Source: JBFMCT01 sp046565765
GTDB lineage: Bacteria; Actinomycetota; Acidimicrobiia; Acidimicrobiales; AC-14
Length of the DNA: 64,000 nucleotides
Direction: 5' to 3'
Assembly: GCA_046565765.1 (NCBI GenBank)
Contig: JBKHXX010000094.1
Span: forward strand, 200,722-264,721
Under the pieces are notes generated by a model. That model did not search any database. It saw only the letters and a list, made by a program, of their open reading frames with translations, and had not been told where the DNA came from. The position numbers and the translations under genes were made by a program. Position 1 is the stretch's first letter. Each line of letters begins with the position of its first letter. Below are positions 8,181 through 15,178 of the stretch, in pieces.

Positions 8181-8522
8181 ATGACCAGCGCCATCACCCG
8201 CCAGGAGGTGGAGCGGCTGTCGTCGGAGCTGGCGGCCCTGGCCGAGCCCCACCGCCTGCTGATCCTGCGCCACCTGCGGCGCGGCCGGCGCACCGTGGGC
8301 TTCCTGGCCCGGGCGTGCGACATGACCCAGCCCCTGACCAGCCACCACCTGAGCGTGCTGCTGGAGGCGGGGCTGGTCACGCGGGAACGCCGGGGCCCTT
8401 TCACCTGCTACGCCTCCGACCCCCGGCGGGTGCAGGAGGTGCACCGCCGGCTCGGGAAGCTGGCCGGGGCCGAGGGACCGGTGGCCGACGCCGCCATGAG
8501 GGTCGCCGACAACCCGTGCTGA
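8181..8522 (+). CDS. ArsR-family HTH regulator
   Basis: 113 residues with a winged helix: LAEPHRLLILRHL (helix 1-2), the recognition region MTQPLTSHHLSVLLEAGLV, and a wing (RERRGPFTCYASDP). No Cys pair of metal-sensing ArsR proteins is present, so the signal may be another ligand. It is first in a plus-strand operon with acyl ligase, carrier protein and peptidase, and its 3' end overlaps the ligase start by seven bases. Its position in the 31-base divergent gap suggests that it controls both this operon and the ketosynthase. Confidence 0.8.
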   Translation: MTSAITRQEVERLSSELAALAEPHRLLILRHLRRGRRTVGFLARACDMTQPLTSHHLSVLLEAGLVTRERRGPFTCYASDPRRVQEVHRRLGKLAGAEGPVADAAMRVADNPC

Positions 8523-10138
8523 CGAGGCCGGCGGGCGACCTCGCCGCCGACCTGGTGCTCGAACCGTGGCTGGGCACGGAGGTCCGCTGCTACCCGGGGC
8601 GGGTGCGCACGCTCGTCGAGGCCCTCGACCGGGCGGTGCGGCTGTTCCCCGACCGGGTCGCGCTCGAGGTGCCCGAGGGCGAGGTCACCTACGCCGAGCT
8701 GGCCGAGCTGGTGGAGGGGGCGGCCGAGCGGCTGGCCGAGGAGGGCCTGCGGCGGGGTGACCGCCTGGCCGTCTGCCTGCCCAACGGGCTCGACATCGTC
8801 GTCGCCATCTGGGCCTGCGCCCGGGCCGGCCTCGTCTTCGTGGGGCTGTCCACCCGGCTGCAGCCACCGCAGTGGGCCTACATGCTGCGCCACTCGGGCG
8901 CCTCGCTGGCGCTGGGGGCGCCCGAGTTCCACGAGGGCGTGCGCCGGGCCGCGGCCGAGGCCGGGCTGCCCGATTCGGCAGCCCGCCTCGTGGGCGACCA
9001 CCTCACCGGCCGCCGCCGTCCGTGGAAGGGCGACGGCATCCCGTTCCCCGACGAGGACGACGTCTACGGGGTGATCTACACGTCGGGCACGACGGGCCGT
9101 CCCAAGGCCAGCCAGCTGGCCCACCGTTGCACGATGCACTCGGCCACGGCGTACGTCCGCACCCTCAACCTCACCGGCGACGACCGCACGGCCATCGTCT
9201 TCCCGCTCTTCTACGTCACCGGGCACGTGGCCCAGGTCACCCCCATGATGCTGGTGGGGGGCACGTGCGTGCCCGTGAGCGACGTCGTGCCGCGGGAGTT
9301 CGTCCGCCTCATCGGCGAGCGCCGTATCACCTACCTGATGGTCGTTCCCTCCCTCTGGCCGCTGCTGCTGCGCAGCCCCGAGTTCCGCTGGCCCGACCTG
9401 GCCCACGTGGAGATCGGGGCGTTCGGCGGCTCCCCGGTGCCGCTGTCCACGATCACCGCCCTGCGGGAGCGCATGCCCCAGCTGCGGCTGTACGACGCCT
9501 ACGGCCTCACCGAGACCCACTCGCCTGCCACCTGCCTGCTCGACGCCGAGTTCCGCCGCAAGCCCGGGTCGGTGGGACGGCCGCTGCCGTGCGCCGACGT
9601 CAAGGTCGTCGACGACGACGGTCGGGAGCTGCCCGTCGGGGCGCCGGGGGAGCTGTGGATCCGGGGGCCGATGGTCACCCCCGGCTATTTCGGCGACCCC
9701 GAGGCGACCGCCGCCGCCATCACCGACGGGTGGCTGCACACCGGCGACCTGGCCCGCCTCGACGACGAGGGTTACGTCTACATCCTCGACCGCAAGAAGG
9801 ACATGATCAGCCGCGGCGGGTTCAAGGTGTACTCCGTGGAGCTGGAGTACCTGCTGGTCAGCCACCCCGACATCGCCGAGGCGGCCGTGGTGGGGGTGCC
9901 CGACCGGCTGGCCTACGAGGCCGTCGCGGCCTACGTGGTCCCGGCCGCGGGCCGCACCCTCGACGCCCACACCGTGCAGTCGTGGGTGGCCGCGAACATG
10001 GCCGATTACGCGGTTCCCCGGTTCGTGCGGGTGGTCGATACGATCCTTCGCAACCGGACGGGGAAGGTCGACAAGATCGGGCTTCGGGCGCAGCTGATGG
10101 CGGAGTTGGAAGCATCCGGACGAAGAGGAGCATCGTGA
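8516..10138 (+). CDS. Acyl-CoA/acyl-ACP ligase (AMP-forming)
   Basis: 540 residues of the ANL superfamily. Motifs in order: P-loop YTSGTTGRPKAS (about 188-199), YGLTE motif, TGD of the adenylate-binding core (GWLHTGDLARLD), the hinge DRKKDMISRGG and the C-terminal lysine in RNRTGKVDK. It activates a carboxylic acid, usually a fatty or aromatic acid, as an adenylate and transfers it to CoA or to a carrier-protein thiol. The carrier protein is encoded immediately downstream with a GTGA overlap, so direct loading of that protein is plausible. GTG 8516 overlaps the ArsR stop. Confidence 0.88.
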   Translation: MLTRPAGDLAADLVLEPWLGTEVRCYPGRVRTLVEALDRAVRLFPDRVALEVPEGEVTYAELAELVEGAAERLAEEGLRRGDRLAVCLPNGLDIVVAIWACARAGLVFVGLSTRLQPPQWAYMLRHSGASLALGAPEFHEGVRRAAAEAGLPDSAARLVGDHLTGRRRPWKGDGIPFPDEDDVYGVIYTSGTTGRPKASQLAHRCTMHSATAYVRTLNLTGDDRTAIVFPLFYVTGHVAQVTPMMLVGGTCVPVSDVVPREFVRLIGERRITYLMVVPSLWPLLLRSPEFRWPDLAHVEIGAFGGSPVPLSTITALRERMPQLRLYDAYGLTETHSPATCLLDAEFRRKPGSVGRPLPCADVKVVDDDGRELPVGAPGELWIRGPMVTPGYFGDPEATAAAITDGWLHTGDLARLDDEGYVYILDRKKDMISRGGFKVYSVELEYLLVSHPDIAEAAVVGVPDRLAYEAVAAYVVPAAGRTLDAHTVQSWVAANMADYAVPRFVRVVDTILRNRTGKVDKIGLRAQLMAELEASGRRGAS

Positions 10139-10452
10139 GCGAGCAGTCGAGCCCGTCGAGCCGGTCGTGCCGCCCGCCCCGGCCCGAGGTGTCCGGGCCG
10201 GCACCGCAGGACGTGCAGGGGCGGCTCCAGTGGCTGGTGTCGGCCCATCTCGACGTCGACCCCGACCGCCTGCATCCGGAGGTCCGGCTGGGCGAGGACC
10301 TGTGCGTCGACTCGCTCGCCGCCATCGAGCTGACGATGGTCATCGAGGACGAGTTCGACATCTCCCTCCCCGAATCCGACGTGGCCGGCGTGCGGACCTA
10401 CGGGGACGTGCTCGCCCTGGTCACGGCCCGGGCGGGGGCGAACGGGGCCTGA
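10135..10452 (+). CDS. Acyl carrier protein
   Basis: 105 residues: an unusually long, Ser/Pro-rich N-terminal extension (about 25 residues) and a carrier-protein domain with the phosphopantetheine attachment Ser60 in EDLCVDSLAAIEL. Start GTG 10135 overlaps the ligase stop and has a GAGGAG site upstream. It carries an acyl chain as a thioester, probably loaded by the ligase next to it and extended by the ketosynthase. The following gene overlaps its stop by CTGA. Confidence 0.88.
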   Translation: MSEQSSPSSRSCRPPRPEVSGPAPQDVQGRLQWLVSAHLDVDPDRLHPEVRLGEDLCVDSLAAIELTMVIEDEFDISLPESDVAGVRTYGDVLALVTARAGANGA

Positions 10453-11447
10453 GCACCGCCGCCGGCCTGCTCGACGACGCCCGGGCGGCCATGGCCGCCA
10501 CCGACGTCGTCGACGTCCACAGCGAGTCGTTCGTGTGGACCCGGGTCTTCGGCTACGACCTGGGCGCAGCCCACGGCCCGGGCCTGCTGGGCGCCCGGCT
10601 GTACTCCCAGGCCGACCTCCCCCGCATGCGGGCGGGAGGGATGACGGGGGCGGTGGTCAGCGTGGCCACCAACCCCTTCCGGCGACGCGGGCGCCGGCCC
10701 CTGCGGCTGGCTGCCAACGTCGACCGGCTGGTGCGGTCGTTGGGCGCCGGCGGTGAGGTCGACGTGGTGGCCGACCTGGCCGGGTACCGGAGGTCGCGCC
10801 GGGCGGGGCGGTTCCCGTGCTTCGTCGCCGTGCAGGGCGGCAACGCGGCGGGGTCGGCCGCCGGCCTCCCCGACGTGGTGAGCCGGGTGACCCTCGTCCA
10901 CCTCACCCGGTCGGTGCTGGGCTCGCCCAGCGCGCCCTTCGGCGGCGCCGGCGGGCTGACGGAGGCCGGGCGGCGGTTCGTGGAGGGGTGCAACGCCCGC
11001 CGGGTGATCGTCGACCTGGCCCACGCCAGCCCCCGCACCTTCTGGGACGCGTTGTCGGTGCAGGCGGCCGGCGTGCCGCCCGTCGTGTCGCACACGGGGG
11101 TGAGCGGTGTCCACCGGTCGTGGCGGAACATCGACGACCGCCAGATCCGGGCCGTCGCGGACCGGGGCGGCGTGGTCGGGATCATGTACCACCGGGGCTT
11201 CCTCGGCGGCTCGACCTCCGAGGCCGTCCTGCGCCACCTGGAGCACGTCGTGGCCGTGGGCGGGGAGGGCGCGGCCGCCCTCGGCAGCGACTGGGACGGC
11301 ATGATCGTCACTCCGCGGGACATGCCCACCGCCGCCGACCTGCCCGTGCTCGTGGCCGGCATGCTCGGCCGGGGCTGGCCGGAGTCGCGCATCCGAGCCG
11401 TCCTGGGGGCGAACTACCTGCGGGTCGTGGGGGACGTGCGGGGCTAG
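10449..11447 (+). CDS. Peptidase M19 (membrane dipeptidase) homologue with altered metal site
   Basis: 332 residues from CTG 10449 (ATG 10491 is the alternative but removes the first 14 residues). The M19 fold is recognised from DLAHAS (His192), VVSHTGV (His215), RNIDD and LGSDWDG (Asp281). Two ligands of the binuclear zinc site are changed: the usual HxD reads His24-Ser-Glu26, and the bridging Glu of the usual EGG strand reads Gln129 (AVQGGN). It may be a reduced-metal or altered-specificity hydrolase. Last gene of the ArsR-ligase-ACP operon, followed by a hairpin. A role in cleaving an acyl-amino acid or acyl-peptide bond is speculative. Confidence 0.8.
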   Translation: MSTAAGLLDDARAAMAATDVVDVHSESFVWTRVFGYDLGAAHGPGLLGARLYSQADLPRMRAGGMTGAVVSVATNPFRRRGRRPLRLAANVDRLVRSLGAGGEVDVVADLAGYRRSRRAGRFPCFVAVQGGNAAGSAAGLPDVVSRVTLVHLTRSVLGSPSAPFGGAGGLTEAGRRFVEGCNARRVIVDLAHASPRTFWDALSVQAAGVPPVVSHTGVSGVHRSWRNIDDRQIRAVADRGGVVGIMYHRGFLGGSTSEAVLRHLEHVVAVGGEGAAALGSDWDGMIVTPRDMPTAADLPVLVAGMLGRGWPESRIRAVLGANYLRVVGDVRG

Positions 11448-11454
11448 CCCACTG

Positions 11455-11509
11455 ACCGTTTTGGGGCGTCCCGGCCACGTCCCAGGTGGTTCAGACGCCT
11501 CAAAACGGT
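11455..11509. terminator. Bidirectional hairpin terminator
   Basis: ACCGTTTTGGGGCGTC (11455-11470) pairs with GACGCCTCAAAACGGT (11494-11509), a 16-base stem with one G-T pair, and a 23-base loop. It lies between the convergent M19 and Rieske genes and carries T/A tracts within the stem on both sides. Confidence 0.65.
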
Positions 11510-11512
11510 GGG

Positions 11513-12523
11513 TCACACCCGCATGCGGATGCGGCGCTCGGGCTCGGCGGTGGAGGCCACCGCCCCGTCGCCCTCGCCCCGCTCGGCCATGCGGAGCAGC
11601 TTGCGGATGTGCTGGCCGAGCACGTCGAGCTCGGTGGAGACGAAGTGCTCGCCGCCGAAGCGGCGTACCGACTCCGACTGGAGCTTCAGGATGCGGGCGT
11701 CCTGGTTGAGGATGCGGTTGGCGACGGGCAGGACGGCCGCCTTCACCGCCGCATGCGGCAGGCGAAGGGAGAAGGTGACCGCGCTGTGGAGGAGCGTCTG
11801 GTGCTCGCCCACCGGTGTGAAGGCGGACGTGACCAGGAGGTGGTTGTCGCCCAGCCGGTACTCCACCTGGGCGACGGACGGGAGCAGGAACCGGTCGACG
11901 TGGGTGACGATGCCCCCCTCGGGCGCCAGGAGGCGGCCGGCCACTCCCTCCGGCCTCGGCTCGCCCAGGTACTCCGCCTCGACCCCGCCGTGGATGTGGC
12001 GCACCACGACTTCGATCTCCACCGGCTCCCGCCCTCCACGGAACAGCCCGCCGTGGAGGAAGGCGGTGTGGGGCACGTCGAGGGTGTTCTCCAGGCAGGC
12101 GTGGAGGCCCGCCTCCAGCACGGCCGAGCGCCGGACGGTGGTGTAGGCGGCGTCGTCCACGTGAGGGAACCGGAACGGCGGCGGGCCGTCGTCGGGCGTG
12201 GCGGCCACCCACACGAACCCGTCCTGCTCGGCCGCCGGGTAGGTGGTCGCCCGCCGGGCGCGGCGGTCGGCGTCGCTGGTCAAGCCGGGTACGAGCCGGC
12301 ACGTCCCCTCACCGTCGAACCGCCAGCCGTGGTAGCAGCACTCGAGCTGGCCGGCCCGGACCGTGCCGCAGGAGAGGGGGACGTTGCGGTGCGGGCACCG
12401 GTCGAGCAGGGAGGCGGGCCGGCCCGTGCCGTCGCGGAACAGCACGAGCGGCGTGCCCGCCACCGTGCGGGCCAGGGGCTTGGCCCGCAGCTCCGACGAG
12501 AGGCAGGCGACGTGCCAGGTCAC
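11513..12523 (-). CDS. Rieske [2Fe-2S] aromatic-ring/sterol-type oxygenase
   Basis: 336 residues. The Rieske domain has the cluster ligands C-P-H (DRCPHRN) and C-x2-H (ECCYHGW), about 18 residues apart. The C-terminal catalytic domain contains ENTLDVPHTAFLHGG, the D-x2-H-x4-H mononuclear iron site. Related enzymes are chlorophyllide/pheophorbide-type and sterol-desaturase-type oxygenases; a separate reductase would be needed, and none is adjacent except the TrxR-like flavoprotein 0.6 kb away. Substrate unknown. Same strand as the XRE-cupin gene, 19 bases after it. Confidence 0.85.
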   Translation of the reverse strand: MTWHVACLSSELRAKPLARTVAGTPLVLFRDGTGRPASLLDRCPHRNVPLSCGTVRAGQLECCYHGWRFDGEGTCRLVPGLTSDADRRARRATTYPAAEQDGFVWVAATPDDGPPPFRFPHVDDAAYTTVRRSAVLEAGLHACLENTLDVPHTAFLHGGLFRGGREPVEIEVVVRHIHGGVEAEYLGEPRPEGVAGRLLAPEGGIVTHVDRFLLPSVAQVEYRLGDNHLLVTSAFTPVGEHQTLLHSAVTFSLRLPHAAVKAAVLPVANRILNQDARILKLQSESVRRFGGEHFVSTELDVLGQHIRKLLRMAERGEGDGAVASTAEPERRIRMRV

Positions 12524-12542
12524 CTCCGCAGGGTAGGGCCCC

Positions 12543-13109
12543 TCATTCGTGCAGATGCAGGCGGCGCCCCTGGGGGCCGGCGAGAAGCAGGAACGTGACG
12601 GGGCCGTCGACGGCCCCGAACCAGTGCGGCGTCCACGTGGAGAACTCGACCGCCTCGCCCGCCTCGATGGTGAGGTCGTCCTCCCCCAGCAGCAGCCGGA
12701 GCCGACCCTCGAGCACGTAGAACCAGTCGTGGCCCTCGTGGGTGGCCAGCGCCTCGGGCGGCCTCGTGCGATCGGGGCCGACCACGACCTTATAGGCGTG
12801 GACCCCGGCCGCCGGGCCGCGGTCGGTGAGGGGCCACACCTCCAGGCCGTCGTGCCGGCGGGGCTCGGCCCGAACGCGGGGATCCGGGCGGGCGGCCGGG
12901 CCCAACAGGTCGTCGGCGGTGACCCCCAGGGCGGCGGCCAGGGCGGGGATGTGGTCGAGGGCCAGCCGCCGTTTGCCCGCCTCCAGCCGGCTGAGGGTGG
13001 ACAGGTCGAGGTTGGCCCGCTCCGCCACCTGCTGGAGCGTCATCCCCCGGTCGAGGCGCAACGCCCGGAGGCGGCGGCGGACCCGGGCGTCGACCGGCTC
13101 GTTTGCCAT
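12543..13109 (-). CDS. XRE-cupin transcriptional regulator
   Basis: 188 residues: N-terminal XRE helix-turn-helix (MTLQQVAERANLDLSTLSRLEAGKR region, split here around residues 23-45) and a C-terminal cupin barrel (THEGHDWFYVLEGRL ... GEAVEFSTWTPHWF). Such proteins sense a small molecule in the cupin pocket and repress their own and adjacent genes. ATG 13109 is covered by the inverted repeat TTTGC-N7-GCAAA, a likely autoregulatory operator; an upstream ATG at 13139 is less likely. It is divergent from the TrxR-like gene and upstream of the Rieske gene, both possible targets. Confidence 0.82.
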   Translation of the reverse strand: MANEPVDARVRRRLRALRLDRGMTLQQVAERANLDLSTLSRLEAGKRRLALDHIPALAAALGVTADDLLGPAARPDPRVRAEPRRHDGLEVWPLTDRGPAAGVHAYKVVVGPDRTRPPEALATHEGHDWFYVLEGRLRLLLGEDDLTIEAGEAVEFSTWTPHWFGAVDGPVTFLLLAGPQGRRLHLHE

Positions 13110-13118
13110 ATCAGCAAA
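13102..13118. promoter_or_regulatory. Inverted repeat TTTGC-N7-GCAAA, likely operator
   Basis: The repeat overlaps the start codon of the XRE-cupin gene and lies in the divergent gap with the TrxR-like gene. Dimeric XRE-cupin regulators bind short inverted repeats of this kind. Confidence 0.5.
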
Positions 13119-13142
13119 GGAGGTTGCCACATGGCGCGTCAT

Positions 13143-13157
13143 CCGGCAAGCTGCCGG
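13143..13157. repeat. Inverted repeat CCGGCA-AGC-TGCCGG
   Basis: Six-base arms with a three-base centre end one base before the ATG of the TrxR-like gene. It would hide the start in an RNA hairpin, or serve as a second operator; either is speculative. Confidence 0.35.
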
Positions 13158-13158
13158 C

Positions 13159-14085
13159 ATGGACAGGGACTGCATCGTCGTCGGAGGTGGCGCGGCCGGG
13201 CTGAGCGCCGCCCTCGTGCTGGGCCGGGCCCGCCGCCGCACGTTGGTGGTGGACGCCGGGGGCCAGAGCAACCGCCCGGCCGAGGGGATCGGGGGCCTGC
13301 TGGGCAACGACGGGCGCCCACCGGCCGAGTTCTACGCCATCGGCCACGCCGAGCTGGCCCGTTACCCCAGCGTCGAGGTGCGCTCCGGCGAGGTGGTGGC
13401 GGCCAAGCAGGAGGGCGGGGGGTTCCTCGTCGAGCTCGCCGGAGGCGAGCGGCAGACCTCGCGCCGGCTCCTGCTCGCCACCGGCATGGACTACCGCCGC
13501 CCCGATGTCCCGGGCATCGAGGAGCGCTGGGGCCGCTCGGTGTTCCACTGCCCGTTCTGCCACGGCTGGGAGGTGCGCGACCGACCCCTGGGCGTGCTCG
13601 ACCGGGGCTCGATGGGTGCCCGCCGGGCGCTGCTCCTGAAGGTGTGGAGCGACGACGTCACCCTCTACGCCAACGGCCCCGCCGGCCTCGACGAGGTCGA
13701 CGCCCGCCGCCTGGCCGCCGCGGGCGTGCCCGTCGAGGAGCGGGAGGTGCTGGAGCTGCGGGGGCCGGGCGACGAGCTGGAGGCGCTGGTGCTGGCCGGT
13801 GGGGGCGAGCGCGTGTGCCGGGGGCTGATGGCGCCCGTCGTGCTCCACCAGCGGAACCAGCTGGCGGAGATGCTCGGCCCCGCCCTCGTGCCGCCGAACG
13901 CGCTCACGGCCGGCGCCGTCGCCGTCGACGCCATGTACCGCACCGACGTGCCCGGGCTCTCGGCCGCCGGTGACGTGTGCACCCAGTCGCCGTCGGTGGC
14001 CGAGGCCATCGCCGCCGGCCAGAAGGCGGCGGCCATGCTCGTGCACGGGTTGGTGGCCGAGGACCACGGGCTACCCGAGCACTGA
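13159..14085 (+). CDS. Thioredoxin-reductase-like FAD oxidoreductase
   Basis: 308 residues. The N-terminal FAD motif is IVVGGGAAGLSAALVLGRA, the redox motif is C-P-F-C in FHCPFCHGWEV (about residues 131-140), and the C-terminal FAD-contact motif is AAGDVCTQSPSVAEAIAAG. The second dinucleotide motif, which binds NADPH in true TrxR, is degraded (VLDRGSMGAR rather than GGGxSA), so the electron donor may differ. It is divergent from the XRE-cupin regulator with a repeat-rich 49-base gap. Its stop abuts the convergent nuclease stop. Confidence 0.8.
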   Translation: MDRDCIVVGGGAAGLSAALVLGRARRRTLVVDAGGQSNRPAEGIGGLLGNDGRPPAEFYAIGHAELARYPSVEVRSGEVVAAKQEGGGFLVELAGGERQTSRRLLLATGMDYRRPDVPGIEERWGRSVFHCPFCHGWEVRDRPLGVLDRGSMGARRALLLKVWSDDVTLYANGPAGLDEVDARRLAAAGVPVEEREVLELRGPGDELEALVLAGGGERVCRGLMAPVVLHQRNQLAEMLGPALVPPNALTAGAVAVDAMYRTDVPGLSAAGDVCTQSPSVAEAIAAGQKAAAMLVHGLVAEDHGLPEH

Positions 14086-14700
14086 TCAGGCGGCCGGGCA
14101 GGCGGCCCACAATCCCTGCGAGGCCGAGCGCGCCTCCCGGGCGAGGGCCACGAACTCGTCGGCGTGGGCCACGTTGGGGGCGATGGTGAGGACCTCGGCG
14201 TAGCCCTGGCGGAGCAGCTCGGCGTTGACGAACAAGGCATCGGACAGCCGGTAGACGTAGGCCAGGGTGCGGCCGAAGCGGTCTTCCTGCTCGACGTCGC
14301 CCACCAGCCGCACGGCGGTGCCCTCGGGGAGGACCGATCTCAGGAAGCCGCTCGCCTCCTTGCCGAAGCAGCCCACGGCCCGGCGAGGATCGACGGTCTC
14401 GGGGGCGTCGACGCCGATCAGGCGGACGTGGCGCCGGCCGGTGACGACGATCGTGTCACCGTCGACCACCCGCTCCACGGCCAGGTCGACCCCCTCGGGG
14501 AGGCCGGGAGCGGGCACCACCGTCGGCGGCGGGGACGGCTCAGGACGGGCGCAGGCGCCGGCGACCAGCACCACGAGCACGCCCACGGCCAGCGCCACCC
14601 GGCCGCCGTACCGCCGGCGCTCAGGCAGCGAGGGCGGGCGAGGAGGCCGGCGCGGCACGACGCAGCGCTTCGCGGGCCGAGGCGACGCCTCGGCGACCAA
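14086..14700 (-). CDS. Secreted thermonuclease (SNase)-like lipoprotein
   Basis: 204 residues: basic, Pro/Arg-rich start, a transmembrane/signal stretch (VALAVGVLVVLVAGAC with lipobox), then an SNase-like OB-fold (VERVVDGDTIVV, VRLIGVDAPET, EDRFGRTLAYVY). The catalytic Arg/Glu/Asp positions appear present (Arg in VRLIGVD, Glu in DAPE, Arg in RFGRTL). It should degrade nucleic acids outside the membrane. ATG 14700 overlaps the small gene at 14621-14782; GTG 14658 would reduce the overlap. The gene is convergent with the TrxR-like gene with no bases between stops. Confidence 0.82.
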   Translation of the reverse strand: MVAEASPRPAKRCVVPRRPPRPPSLPERRRYGGRVALAVGVLVVLVAGACARPEPSPPPTVVPAPGLPEGVDLAVERVVDGDTIVVTGRRHVRLIGVDAPETVDPRRAVGCFGKEASGFLRSVLPEGTAVRLVGDVEQEDRFGRTLAYVYRLSDALFVNAELLRQGYAEVLTIAPNVAHADEFVALAREARSASQGLWAACPAA

Positions 14701-14782
14701 CCTCTCGGGTGTGCTCGTCGAGGCGCCGGTAGGAGAACCGGTCGTCGTCGTTGTCCTCGAGCAGCACGAGTTGATCGTTCAT
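14621..14782 (-). CDS. Small conserved hypothetical protein
   Basis: 53 residues from ATG 14782. An acidic N-terminus (MNDQLVLLEDNDDDRFSY) is followed by RRLDEHTREVGRRGVASAREALRRA, a basic amphipathic helix that I have seen as a short conserved actinobacterial motif of unknown function; the tail is Ala/Pro-rich. It overlaps the start of the nuclease gene in another frame, so translation could be coupled. Too short to be certain. Confidence 0.5.
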   Translation of the reverse strand: MNDQLVLLEDNDDDRFSYRRLDEHTREVGRRGVASAREALRRAAPASSPALAA

Positions 14783-14812
14783 GGATCCAAGGATGACAGG
14801 GGGGTGTGACAA

Positions 14813-14983
14813 CTCGTTCCTGCCCGTGATCCCCCAGGATGGAAACGCGCTCGCTAGGGTAGGAGGACAGCTACCACCCGGGAGCGGGTCCGCCGATCCA
14901 GTATCAAGGGCCGCTCCGGAAAGGTCGAAGAACTAGTCCGTAACTGGGAAGCGGGGCCCCGAGCCCGACGTTGGAGTAAGACG
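14813..14983 (+). promoter_or_regulatory. Upstream region with candidate promoter and structured leader
   Basis: This 171-base gap holds a TAGGGT hexamer (14855-14860). If it is a -10 element, the leader before ATG 14984 is about 117 bases. Within it GGAGCGG (14881-14887) can pair with CCGCTCC (14911-14917). An AGGAGG-like site at 14860-14865 has no start codon at proper distance. I see no known riboswitch. Confidence 0.35.
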
Positions 14984-15178
14984 ATGAGTGAGACCCTCGA
15001 GAACGAAGCCATCGCCCAGGCATTGCAGATCATCGATCGCCACTTGGGCACCCTCCACAGCCGTGAGCTGGTGTCCACGGCAGAGGTTTCCGACCTCCTG
15101 CTCGACATGCGCTCGGTGCTGGCGGCGGCTGAGCTCGAGATCGAGCTCGAGCGTACGCCCGCTTCGGCTGCGAACTAG
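14984..15178 (+). CDS. Small acidic hypothetical protein
   Basis: 64 residues, ATG after a GGAG site (TTGGAGTAAGACG). The sequence is mainly helical and acidic (ENEAIAQALQIIDRHLGTL ... DLLLDMRSVLAAAELEIELE), without Cys, signal peptide or known motif. The clear ribosome site, codon use and long leader support a real gene. Its TAG stop overlaps the stop of the convergent PAP2 gene by three bases. Function unknown; a small regulatory or chaperone-like protein is possible. Confidence 0.65.
   Translation: MSETLENEAIAQALQIIDRHLGTLHSRELVSTAEVSDLLLDMRSVLAAAELEIELERTPASAAN

Noticed and set aside
6719..8515. Upstream extension of the acyl ligase frame by about 600 codons
   Set aside because: It is antisense to the ketosynthase and crosses the ArsR gene; the ligase family starts at GTG 8516.
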